Assembly (NCBI RefSeq): GCF_000009765.2
Contig: NC_003155.5
Coordinates: 1,488,001-1,552,000 of the forward strand
DNA: 64,000 bases
Reading direction: 5' to 3'
Source of the DNA: Streptomyces avermitilis MA-4680 = NBRC 14893
GTDB lineage: Bacteria > Actinomycetota > Actinomycetes > Streptomycetales > Streptomycetaceae
Shown here: piece by piece, positions 1 through 7,178 of the stretch
Position numbering within the stretch: the first letter of the stretch is position 1
Layout of the letters: the number at the start of each line of letters is the position of its first letter
Notes under the pieces: generated by a model
Seen by the model: only the letters and a program-made list of their open reading frames with translations
Databases searched by the model: none
Told to the model about the DNA's origin: nothing
Program-made: the position numbers and the translations under genes

Positions 1-1
1 G

Positions 2-235
2 GCCGACCACCCCGTGCCGTCGGAGCGGATCGAGGAACGGCTGGTGGTCAAGACACGCGCCTACGACCTGATGCGCGCGGCCACGACCGCGGCCGTGGTG
101 GCCGGGGGCGGCCGGGCCATGGACCTCGGCAGCCCCGCGCAGCGGCTGGCGCGGGAGGGGATGTTCCTGCTCGTGCAGGGACAGACGGCCGAGGTACGCA
201 CGGCGCACCTCGGGTCCTTGGCCGCGCCGTACTAG
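2..235 (+). CDS. acyl-CoA dehydrogenase family protein, C-terminal end (partial)
   Basis: Only the last 77 codons are inside the window, and the frame is open from base 2 to the TAG at 233. The peptide has the AAVVAGGGRAM and SPAQRLAREGMFLLVQGQT segments typical of the C-terminal four-helix domain of acyl-CoA dehydrogenases, flavoproteins that oxidise acyl-CoA thioesters to enoyl-CoA in the cytosol. Substrate cannot be judged from this part. The gene ends just before a minisatellite and an IS remnant, so any downstream operon partner has been displaced. Family call is good; anything narrower is not supported. Confidence 0.75.
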   Translation, partial: ADHPVPSERIEERLVVKTRAYDLMRAATTAAVVAGGGRAMDLGSPAQRLAREGMFLLVQGQTAEVRTAHLGSLAAPY

Positions 236-256
236 CGCGGGGTGCGGGTGGGTCGC

Positions 257-672
257 GGCGCGGTTCCGGCTCACCGGGGTTCCGACCCGCCGTGCGGTTG
301 TGGCCCGCCGTGCGGTTGTGGCCCGCCGCGCGGTTCCGACCCGCCGTGCGGTTGTGGCCCGCCGCGCGGTTGTGGCCGCCACGCCGTTCCGACCCCCCGC
401 GCCGCTCCGACCCGCCCACGCGGTTGTGGCCCGCCACGTGGTTGTGGCCCGCCGTGCGGTTGTGGCCCGCCGCGCGATTCCGACCGCCACGCCCTTTTAA
501 CCGCCGCGCGGTTGTGGCCGCCGCGCGATTCCAACCCGCCGCGCCGTTCCGGCCCGCCATGCCGTTCCGACCCCCCGCGCCGTTCCGACCCCCCGCGCCG
601 TTCCGGCCCGCCACGCGGTTGTGGCCCGCCGCGCGGTTGTGGCCGGCCGGCTCGCGGTGGCCGGCCGGCTCC
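257..672. repeat. degenerate 17-19 bp minisatellite, about 20 units
   Basis: A block of about 400 bp is made of head-to-tail units near 18 bp that alternate between two forms, GGTTGTGGCCCGCC and GGTTCCGACCCGCC, each preceded by GTGC, GCGC or ACGC. Units of 17, 18 and 19 bp are mixed, so all frames over it drift and the Arg/Pro/Cys-rich open frames are artefacts of composition. It lies between the stop of the acyl-CoA dehydrogenase gene and the left end of a truncated IS630-type copy. No protein or RNA function is visible. Confidence 0.85.
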
Positions 673-687
673 CCCTGTGCCGCGCTA

Positions 688-902
688 GTGCTGTGACCGC
701 ATAGGTTCGCCGGGTCGGCGGTCGTGGCGGTTGCATGTGCGGTGACATCCGATCCGACCGCTGGAGGCGCGGTGGCCGAGCCCGTCCGTGTGCGCAGACT
801 GACCGACCACGAGGGGCAGAAGCTGCAGCAGATCGTGCGCCGGGGCAGCACGAGTTCGGTGCGCTACCGGCGGGCGATGATGCTGCTGGCCTCCGCTGGA
901 GG
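688..902 (+). mobile_element. truncated IS630-family element, transposase 5' end only
   Basis: About 215 bp match the transposase-start end of the intact element at 5941-7178 with only three or so base differences. They include the terminal repeat beginning GTGCTGTGACCGCATAGG after a TA dinucleotide (686-687), and codons for AEPVRVRRLTDHEGQ through MMLLASAGG. Identity stops abruptly after CTCCGCTGGAGG, and the following DNA leads into the GlxA-type gene. The copy faces the opposite way to the intact element. It cannot encode a transposase. Confidence 0.9.
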
Positions 903-975
903 GGGCACCGGCAGCGGATGATCAGGCGGATCCCGGCCGGCCCGCGGAGCGGGTATGTGCGGCGCTGATGTGTCC

Positions 976-2019
976 TCAGACGCCCGCTTCCACCAGGTCG
1001 TCGGTATGGAAGGTGCGGCGGTAGGAGGCGGGTGAGACACCGAAGGCGGTGCGCATGTGGGCGCGCAGGGAGTTGGCGGAGCCGAAGCCACAGCGGTGGG
1101 CGACCAGGTCGATGGACAGGTCGGTGGTCTCCAGCAACTGCTTGGCCAGTTCCAGGCGTTGCGCGGTGAGCCACTGCACGGGGGTCATGCCGACCTCGTC
1201 GCGGAAGCGGCGGGTGAAGGAGCGCAGGCTCATCCGGGCGTGTTCGGCCAGGCGGTTCAGGGAGAGGGGTTCGCCGAGGTGTTCCAGGGCCCAGGCGCGG
1301 GTGGCGGTGGTGGTGGCGACGGTGGGTTCGGGCACCGGGCGGTCGATGTACTGGGCCTGGCCGCCGTCCCGCCAGGGCGGGACGACGCACATGCGGGCGG
1401 CGCGGTTGGCGGCGGCGGCGCCGTGGTCGCGGCGGATCATGTGCAGGCACAGGTCGACGCCGGCGGCGACGCCCGCGGAGGTCAGGACGTCGCCGTCGTC
1501 GACGAAGAGGACCTCCTCGTCGACCTTGACGCGGGGGTAGGCGCGGCGGAACTCGGGGGCGAGGTGCCAGTGGGTGGTGGCGGGCCGGCCGTCGAGGAGG
1601 CCCGCGGCGGCCAGGACGTAGGAGCCGGTGCAGATGGACACCAGGCGGGTGCCGGGCCGGATGCCGGCGATGGCCGCGGTGACCTCGGGCGGCAGCGGGC
1701 CGCCGCGGCCCAGCTCGGGCATGGCGTGCGTGGGCGGGACGATCACGGTGTCCGCGGCGGCCAGGGCCTCGGGACCGGCCGCGGGCTGCACGGTGAACCC
1801 GGCGTCGCTGAGGACCGGGGCGCCGTCGGCGGTGCAGACGGTGACCTCGTACAGCGGGCGTGAGCCGGCGTCCAGGACGCTGCCGAAGACGCGGGAGGGG
1901 ATGCCGAGTTCGAAGGGCGGGACGCCGGGCAGGGCGAGGACGGCGATGCGGTGCCGCCCGGCCGCGTCGGCGCTCGGGTCGGGGCGGGGGTCGGTGCACG
2001 GCCACTGCATCTCGCTCAT
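976..2019 (-). CDS. GlxA-family transcriptional regulator (DJ-1/PfpI domain plus AraC HTH)
   Basis: A 347-residue protein in two parts. The N-terminal 200 residues form a DJ-1/PfpI-like (glutamine amidotransferase fold) sensor starting HRIAVLALPGVPPFELGIP and containing SICTGSYVLAAAGLLDGR. The C-terminal 100 residues form an AraC/XylS DNA-binding domain with RSFTRRFRDEVGMTPVQWL and a second helix-turn-helix around CGFGSANSLRAHMRTAFGVSP. Length and order fit the GlxA family. Start at 2019 has AGGA eight bases upstream; an in-frame ATG three codons later is possible. It is divergent from the oxidoreductase at 2156 with 136 bp between, so regulation of that gene is likely but inferred. Confidence 0.9.
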   Translation of the reverse strand: MSEMQWPCTDPRPDPSADAAGRHRIAVLALPGVPPFELGIPSRVFGSVLDAGSRPLYEVTVCTADGAPVLSDAGFTVQPAAGPEALAAADTVIVPPTHAMPELGRGGPLPPEVTAAIAGIRPGTRLVSICTGSYVLAAAGLLDGRPATTHWHLAPEFRRAYPRVKVDEEVLFVDDGDVLTSAGVAAGVDLCLHMIRRDHGAAAANRAARMCVVPPWRDGGQAQYIDRPVPEPTVATTTATRAWALEHLGEPLSLNRLAEHARMSLRSFTRRFRDEVGMTPVQWLTAQRLELAKQLLETTDLSIDLVAHRCGFGSANSLRAHMRTAFGVSPASYRRTFHTDDLVEAGV

Positions 2020-2155
2020 GGCCAGATCCTGTCACATAGTGGCCAGACGGCCAACACCATGGTGGGGGCGGGTGCCGGATCGTGGACTGCGTCGCGCCGG
2101 GAAGGGCCCGGGCGGCCGGTACCCGATCAAGACGGAAAAGAGTGAGGCGGACAGC

Positions 2156-3082
2156 ATGCGTGCGGTGGTCGTGGAGCAGTGGGGCGGACCGGAGGTGCTC
2201 GTGGAGCGTGAGGTCGCCCGGCCCGAGCCGGGACTGAACGAGGTCCTGGTGCGGGTCCACGCGGCCGGTGTGAACCCGGTGGACTTCAAGACCCGGGCCA
2301 GCGGGGCCCTGATCGAGTGGGGCGAGGTCCCGGCGGTCGGCTGGGACGTCTCCGGCACCGTGGAGGCCGTCGGACCGGGCGTGGGGATGTTCCGCCCCGG
2401 GGACGAGGTGTACGGCATGCCGCTGTTCCCGCGGCAGGCGGGCGCCTACGCCGAGTACGTCGTCGCCCCGGCCCGCCACCTCGCGCCCAAGCCGGCGAAC
2501 CTCACCCACGTGCAGGCGGCGGCGCTGCCGCTGGCCGCGCTGACCGCCTGGCAGGCCCTGGTGGACACCGCCGGGGTGCGCGCCGGTGAGCGGGTGCTGG
2601 TGCACGCGGCGGCCGGCGGGGTCGGCCACCTGGCCGTGCAGATCGCCAAGGCCCGCGGCGCGTACGTCATCGGCACGGCCAGCGCCGGCAAGCACGACCT
2701 GCTGCGGCAGCTGGGCGCGGACGAGGTGATCGACTACCGCACGGTCCGCTTCGAGGACGCCGTCGGGGACGTGGACGTGGTGCTGGACGGGCTCGGCGGC
2801 CAGAACGCCGAGCGATCCCTGACGGTGCTGCGCCCGGGCGGTCGGCTGATCACCCTGCCCGGCCCCGACGACGTCCCCGCCGACGTCCCCGGCCACGTGC
2901 GGGCGGTGTGGATGCTGGTCGAGCCCGACCACCTGGGTCTGCGCGAGATCGCCGCCCTGGCCGAGCGGGGCGCGCTCACGCCCGTGGTCGAGACCGTCGT
3001 CCCGCTGGCCGAGGCCGCGAAGGCGCACGAGATCGGCGAGCAGGGCCGCACCACCGGGAAGATCGTCCTGAGCGTCGCCTGA
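2156..3082 (+). CDS. NADP-dependent oxidoreductase, MDR/quinone reductase type
   Basis: 308 residues with the GroES-like N-terminal fold (AAGVNPVDFKTRASG, GWDVSGTVEAVGPGV) and a Rossmann domain with the nucleotide loop HAAAGGVGHLAVQIAKARGA. The LGADEVIDYR motif and VVLDGLGGQNAERSL are typical of zinc-free quinone oxidoreductase-like MDR enzymes, which transfer hydride from NADPH to quinones or enones in the cytosol. There is no zinc-site cysteine cluster. ATG at 2156 follows GAGG. A strong hairpin at 3128-3163 ends the unit. It resembles the MDR gene at 3478, suggesting an old duplication. True substrate unknown. Confidence 0.9.
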   Translation: MRAVVVEQWGGPEVLVEREVARPEPGLNEVLVRVHAAGVNPVDFKTRASGALIEWGEVPAVGWDVSGTVEAVGPGVGMFRPGDEVYGMPLFPRQAGAYAEYVVAPARHLAPKPANLTHVQAAALPLAALTAWQALVDTAGVRAGERVLVHAAAGGVGHLAVQIAKARGAYVIGTASAGKHDLLRQLGADEVIDYRTVRFEDAVGDVDVVLDGLGGQNAERSLTVLRPGGRLITLPGPDDVPADVPGHVRAVWMLVEPDHLGLREIAALAERGALTPVVETVVPLAEAAKAHEIGEQGRTTGKIVLSVA

Positions 3083-3127
3083 CGCCGGCCGCCCCGGCCG
3101 GGTCGGCTGCGGGCAGGTGGAGCGGGA

Positions 3128-3163
3128 CCGGAGCCCCGGGACCGACCGGCCCCGGGGCTCCGG
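3128..3163 (+). terminator. stem-loop terminator after MDR gene
   Basis: A perfect 13-bp inverted repeat, CCGGAGCCCCGGG and its complement, with a 10-nt loop, lies 45 bp after the stop at 3082. No T-run follows, which is usual for Streptomyces terminators. Confidence 0.65.
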
Positions 3164-3204
3164 GCGCGGCCGAACGGGACGGGGCGGACCTGCGGGCACG
3201 GTCG

Positions 3205-3331
3205 GCTGCTGTGCCGTGACCCCGCTGACGCCATGTGCGGCGAACAGTTCGCGGGCTGCGGTCATGATGCGCTCACGCTTGGCCTGCTTGGCCCGCTCGC
3301 GGCGCCCGACCGGCATGTGACCGCGTCCCAT
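3205..3331 (-). pseudogene. truncated TetR-family regulator (N-terminal HTH only)
   Basis: From an ATG at 3331 with a strong AGGGAGG site, about 42 residues read as a TetR head: VGRRERAKQAKRERIM, ARELFAAHGVSGVTAQQ. The similarity ends after VTAQQ, where a normal TetR would continue into the recognition helix (compare VTTQQIADQADIGTGTLF in the intact regulator at 4522). The frame then runs into Pro/Arg-rich nonsense. It is divergent from the MDR gene at 3478 and probably once regulated it. Promoter and ribosome site look intact, so a short peptide may still be made. Confidence 0.75.
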
Positions 3332-3477
3332 GGGACCTCCCTTGAAACTAATCCTGAGCAGACTCATAATTGAGTGCAATCGGATTAATGGAGTGAGGCT
3401 AGGCCCCATGTCACGCCGAATTGACTGATCTGGCCTCACGCCTGGATAAACAGGATGAAGACAAGGAGTAGTGCCCC

Positions 3478-4473
3478 ATGCGAGCGTTCGTCGTCACCAA
3501 GTACAAGGAGCCGCTGCAAGAGGCGGACGTCCCCGAACCCACCGTGGGGGAGCACGACGTGCTCGTCCGGGTGGAGGCCGCCGGACTGAACCCGCTGGAT
3601 GAGAAAATCCGCGCCGGTGAGTTCAAGCAGATCCTGCCCTACAAGCTGCCGCTGATTCTGGGCAACGACGTCGCGGGCACCGTCATCAGCGTCGGGACGG
3701 CAGTTCGCGGCTTCAAGCCCGGAGACGAGGTCTACGCCCGGCCCCACCAGGACCGCATCGGCACGTTCGCCGAGCGCATCGCCATAGCGGAAGACGACCT
3801 GGCGCTCAAGCCCGCTTCCATCAGCATGGAAGAGGCCGGCTCGCTGCCGCTGGCGGCGCTCACGGCGTGGCAGGCGCTGGTGGAGCGCGGGAAGGTGCGG
3901 CCAGGGCAGAAGGTTCTCATCCACGCCGGCGCCGGCGGGGTCGGTTCGATCGCGATCCAGCTCGCCGCACACCTCGGGGCGAGCGTCGCCACGACCGCCA
4001 GCGGTTCCAACGCGGACTTCGTGCGCGCGCTCGGCGCGGACACGGTGATCGATTACCGCAGCCAGGACTTCGAGCAGCTCCTGACCGGCTACGACCTGGT
4101 GCTGGACAGCCTCGGTGGTGAGAATCTCGAGAAGTCCCTGCGGGTGCTCAAGCCCGGCGGCAAGGCCATCGGGATCGCCGGTCCCCCGGACCCCGCGTTC
4201 GCCCGCGAGGCCGGCCTGAACCCGCTGCTGCGCCTGGCGGTCGCAGGCATGAGCGGCAAGATCCGCAGGCAGGCCAAGAAGCTCGGCGTGACGTATGAGT
4301 TCCTGTTCATGCGCGCCAGCGGCGACCAGCTCCGCCAGATCACCACTCTCATCGACCAGGGCGTGGTGCGTCCGGTCGTGGGAAAGGTGGTCGGCTTCGA
4401 CCAGACCCCGCAGGCGCTGCAGTCCCTGTCCCAGGGCGGCATCCGCGGCAAGGCCGTCATCGGCAGCAGCTGA
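3478..4473 (+). CDS. NADP-dependent oxidoreductase, MDR family
   Basis: 331 residues. The GroES-like part has VEAAGLNPLDEKIRAGEF and LGNDVAGTVISVGTAV. The Rossmann part has the loop IHAGAGGVGSIAIQLAAHLGA, followed by LGADTVIDYRSQDFEQ and LVLDSLGGENLEKSLRVL. These are zinc-independent medium-chain reductases acting on quinones, enones or aldehydes with NADPH. ATG at 3478 has AAGGAG nine bases upstream. The intact TetR gene follows 48 bp downstream on the same strand, and a broken TetR head lies upstream in the opposite direction, so the gene probably responds to an electrophile or quinone signal through TetR. Substrate not determinable. Confidence 0.9.
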   Translation: MRAFVVTKYKEPLQEADVPEPTVGEHDVLVRVEAAGLNPLDEKIRAGEFKQILPYKLPLILGNDVAGTVISVGTAVRGFKPGDEVYARPHQDRIGTFAERIAIAEDDLALKPASISMEEAGSLPLAALTAWQALVERGKVRPGQKVLIHAGAGGVGSIAIQLAAHLGASVATTASGSNADFVRALGADTVIDYRSQDFEQLLTGYDLVLDSLGGENLEKSLRVLKPGGKAIGIAGPPDPAFAREAGLNPLLRLAVAGMSGKIRRQAKKLGVTYEFLFMRASGDQLRQITTLIDQGVVRPVVGKVVGFDQTPQALQSLSQGGIRGKAVIGSS

Positions 4474-4521
4474 CCCGCCGCAACCGCGACGGGCGACACA
4501 GAACGCACGAGGACACCACCC

Positions 4522-5124
4522 ATGTCTGTCGCCTCCCAGTCGGTCGGACGGCGCGAGCGGAACAAGCAGGAGAAACTCGACCGCATCGTCGCTGCCGCAA
4601 GTGAACTGTTCGCCGAACACGGCGTCGATGAGGTCACGACCCAGCAGATCGCTGACCAGGCCGACATCGGCACCGGGACCCTGTTCCTTTATGCCAAGAC
4701 CAAGGGCGAACTCCTCCTCCTTGTCCAGAACGCCAAGTACGTCGAAGCACTTGAGCAGGGCCGGGCGGACGCCGAGACCGTCCCCGGCGTGCTGGACGCG
4801 GTGCTGGCGATCCTCCGGCCGATCGTCGAGTGCAACCGCATCCAGATCGACAACGGACGCACCTACCTGCGAGAGATGGTCTTCGGCGACCCCGAGGAGC
4901 CCCGGCACGGCGCGGCACTGGCCATCGTCGCGCAGACCGAGGAGGCCGTCGCCGCCGTGCTGCGCCGAGACGAACGGGTCGCAGAGGGCGACGCCGCGAC
5001 GCTGGCACACATCGTGTCCGCCGTGATGTTCCTCAGCATGGCGGCGAGCGTGAACATCGCCTTGAGCGTCGAGGAGATCGTGCAGGACATCCGCAGGCAG
5101 GTCGACGTCCTGCTGCCTCGCTGA
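4522..5124 (+). CDS. TetR/AcrR family transcriptional regulator
   Basis: 200 residues. The first 60 form the TetR DNA-binding domain: SELFAEHGVDEVTTQQIADQADIGTGTLFLYAKTKGELL is the classic helix-turn-helix followed by the FxYxxxKxxL signature. The rest is the variable helical ligand domain. ATG at 4522 has GAGGA upstream. It sits 48 bp behind the MDR oxidoreductase gene, so the two are probably co-transcribed and autoregulated. Its first 45 residues resemble the truncated regulator at 3205-3331. Ligand unknown. Confidence 0.92.
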   Translation: MSVASQSVGRRERNKQEKLDRIVAAASELFAEHGVDEVTTQQIADQADIGTGTLFLYAKTKGELLLLVQNAKYVEALEQGRADAETVPGVLDAVLAILRPIVECNRIQIDNGRTYLREMVFGDPEEPRHGAALAIVAQTEEAVAAVLRRDERVAEGDAATLAHIVSAVMFLSMAASVNIALSVEEIVQDIRRQVDVLLPR

Positions 5125-5179
5125 AGCGCGGCCCCAGCCTCAGGCCCAGGCGACCATCCGGGTAGTCCTCGGCTGCAGC

Positions 5180-5302
5180 ATGGCCCGAATCCCCAAATGG
5201 CAGGTCATCCGGCCGTTGCTACCCATACAACCGGCATGACTGGACGGGTGGGGCGGCCGGCCGGAGGACTACCGCCACCGCGTGCTGCTGGGATTCCGGA
5301 AA
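5180..5302 (+). pseudogene. IS5-family transposase remnant with in-frame stop
   Basis: Reading from ATG 5180 gives MARIPKWQVIRPLLPIQPA, a stop, then LDGWGGRPEDYRHRVLLGF in the same frame. The pattern W-x-x-I-x-PLLP followed by GGRPEDYRxxV is the N-terminal start of Streptomyces IS5/IS1647-like transposases, which bind the element ends before the DDE domain. Everything after about 40 residues is lost. It adds to the cluster of broken mobile genes before the IS630 element. Confidence 0.6.
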
Positions 5303-5394
5303 TTGCCCACCTACGTGGCGTCGAGTCCCCGTCGCACAGTCCCTGTCCGCAGGATTCCGGGTCGAGGCCCGTGTGGTGCGGTCAGGGCTTTGTG

Positions 5395-5815
5395 GGTCGA
5401 TTCAGCAGTTCAAGGGCGCCTTCGACGCGATGATGCCGTCCTACCGCGTCGTGCGTGGCGCAGGCGGCCAGGTCGGGGCGCTCGTAGGGCTGCCGGCAGA
5501 CATGGCAGTCGTAGGTGACCGCCCCACCACTCGAACGCCGCCCGGTCGTCCATGGGCGCATCACGCCAGTCCCGCCTGCCTCGCGCGAACCACAGGAAGT
5601 CGAAGTACGTGCGCAGGTCCCGGACATGGGCGGCCTGGGTGTTCCACGGCGAACGCCAGCCACACCGAGAAATACCGGTTCAGCGCCACGTCGTACACGC
5701 CCGCCGGACTGATCAGGAACGGCTGCCCCTCGGGCACCCCCAGATCATCCAACCCCTCACCGAGATCGGCGAACAGGGAGCTGAACTCCCGTGCTCGCCA
5801 ACCGGTGATCGACAT
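5395..5815 (-). pseudogene. tyrosine recombinase/integrase head, frameshifted
   Basis: From ATG 5815 the frame reads LPEGQPFL-like and VYDVALNRYFSVWL segments, then shifts near 5650. In the shifted frame the sequence continues NTQAAHVRDLRTYFDFLWFARGRRDWRDAP, the core-binding domain of Streptomyces site-specific integrases that start with the GxPFLxxPDGxYDVxLNRFF pattern. No catalytic R-H-R-Y half remains. Further down the same strand a short stretch with CxxC (YDCHVCRQPYERPDLAAC) is open to 5382 but not recognised. Dead recombinase, possibly left by an integrated element. Confidence 0.65.
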
Positions 5816-5940
5816 GACGCTGGACGATAGTCCGTGGACAGCTCAACAGCGCATAACAGAAGTGGGACGGTTACCGCGCCCTGGCCGGCCGGTGGGCCGA
5901 CGGCCGTGTCGCCCTACGGAGCCGCAACGGCAGCGATCTA

Positions 5941-7178
5941 GTGCTGTGACCGCGTAGGTTCGCCGGGTTGGATCAGGCTGCGGTTGTGAGGGGGCGTCCG
6001 CCCCATCGGGTGCCTTTCTCGCTGCGGATGCGGGCGCGTTCCTTGCGTTCGGCGGCCAGGACGTCGCAGTGGCGGGCATTGGCGTTGCGCCAGCGGAGGT
6101 AGGAGTGCAGGGCCCTGGTCTGGACGGTGTGGTTGGGGTGGTGGGAGTTGGCGATGGTGAACTGCCGCAGTGGTCCGAAGTGCGCCTCGATCGGGTTCGC
6201 CCAGGAGGCGTAGGTCGGGGTGAAGCACAGCTCGACCTTGTGCTTCTTTGCCCAGCGGCGGATGTCGGCGCCCTTGTGGGCGGACAGGTTGTCCAGGATC
6301 ACGTAGATCGGTGCGCCGTCGGGCCGGGCGGCGCGGATCGATTTCAGCGCGGCCAGCGTGTTCCCGGAACCCTTCTTGCGGCGGTTCACGCCCCACAGAC
6401 GGTCGTCGCCCACCGAGTAGCAGCCATGGAAGTACCGGACGCCGTGGGTGCGATGGTAGGTGGCCGGCAGCCGGTCGGGCCGGGTCTGTTCGGCCCAGCA
6501 GCTGCCGCCGATGGGCCGGATCCCGAGTGGGCCGAACTCATCGAAGGCGAATACCCGGTCCGGGAAGCGGTCCAGGACGTGCTCGATACGGTCCAGCTTC
6601 GTCTCCCGTTCGGGGTCCGGGGACTCCTTCCAGGTCTTGGTGCGCTGGAAGGTGACGCCGCGGCGGGCGAGCAGGCACCGTAACGCCTCACGGCCGATGC
6701 GAATCACCCGGCCGTGGACTTTGCGCAGGTAGGCGACGAGCTTGCGCAGTGACCAGCGAGTAAAAGGCTGGCCGAGCTTGACCGGGCAGGTGGTGGCTGT
6801 CTGGACGACGAAGTCCTCTTCGTCAGACTTGAGTTGGCGGGGACGGCCTCCCGCCCACCGAGGGTCCAGGCAGGCCAGGCCCTTCTCGTTGAACGCGTGG
6901 ATCACATCCCGGACGGTGTCCTCGTCGGCCTGCACCAGCTGTGCGATCACCGGCACCCGTTTTCCTCCAGCGGAGGCCAGCAGCATCATCGCCCGCCGGT
7001 AGCGCACCGAACTCGTGCTGCCCCGGTGCACGATCTGCTGCAGCTTCTGCCCCTCGTGGTCGGTCAGTCTGCGCACACGGACGGGCTCGGCCACCGCGCC
7101 TCCAGCGGTCGGATCGGATGTCACCCCACATGCAACCGCCACGACCGCCGACCCGGCGAACCTATGCGGTCACAGCGC
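5941..7178 (-). mobile_element. complete IS630-family insertion sequence, 1238 bp
   Basis: The element is bounded by near-identical inverted ends: GTGCTGTGACCGCGTAGG at the left and the complement of GCGCTGTGACCGCATAGG at the right, matched over about 30 bp. TA dinucleotides flank it at 5939-5940 and 7179-7180, the target duplication expected for IS630/Tc1-type transposition. It holds one transposase gene on the minus strand. The right-hand TA supplies the TAG stop codon of the ssuD-like gene, so the insertion sits exactly at that gene's end. Confidence 0.92.
5973..7094 (-). CDS. IS630-family transposase
   Basis: 373 residues from the GTG at 7094, which follows GGAGG closely; an open frame extends 16 codons further to 7142. 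An N-terminal paired HTH region (LTDHEGQKLQQIV, VIAQLVQADEDTVRDVIHAF, GGRPRQL) precedes a DDE domain. The acidic residues are D185 in AFDEFGP, D268 in ILDNLSAHK and E303 in NPIEAHF, giving the DD34E spacing of the family. The enzyme cuts and moves the element at TA sites. The gene contains one TTA leucine codon (6681-6683), so full translation should depend on the bldA tRNA. No frameshift seen, so it is probably active. Confidence 0.93.
   Translation of the reverse strand: MAEPVRVRRLTDHEGQKLQQIVHRGSTSSVRYRRAMMLLASAGGKRVPVIAQLVQADEDTVRDVIHAFNEKGLACLDPRWAGGRPRQLKSDEEDFVVQTATTCPVKLGQPFTRWSLRKLVAYLRKVHGRVIRIGREALRCLLARRGVTFQRTKTWKESPDPERETKLDRIEHVLDRFPDRVFAFDEFGPLGIRPIGGSCWAEQTRPDRLPATYHRTHGVRYFHGCYSVGDDRLWGVNRRKKGSGNTLAALKSIRAARPDGAPIYVILDNLSAHKGADIRRWAKKHKVELCFTPTYASWANPIEAHFGPLRQFTIANSHHPNHTVQTRALHSYLRWRNANARHCDVLAAERKERARIRSEKGTRWGGRPLTTAA

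Noticed and set aside
242..696. Arg/Pro/Cys-rich proteins on both strands at 242-696
   Set aside because: These are readings of the 18-bp minisatellite. No ribosome site, no homology and mixed unit lengths break the frame.
497..3439. A 980-codon open frame on the minus strand
   Set aside because: It runs across the IS head, the GlxA-type gene, an MDR gene and a TetR fragment in the wrong frame. The composition is Arg/Pro/Gly-rich, as expected from GC-rich DNA read in a shadow frame; only the TetR head inside it is real.
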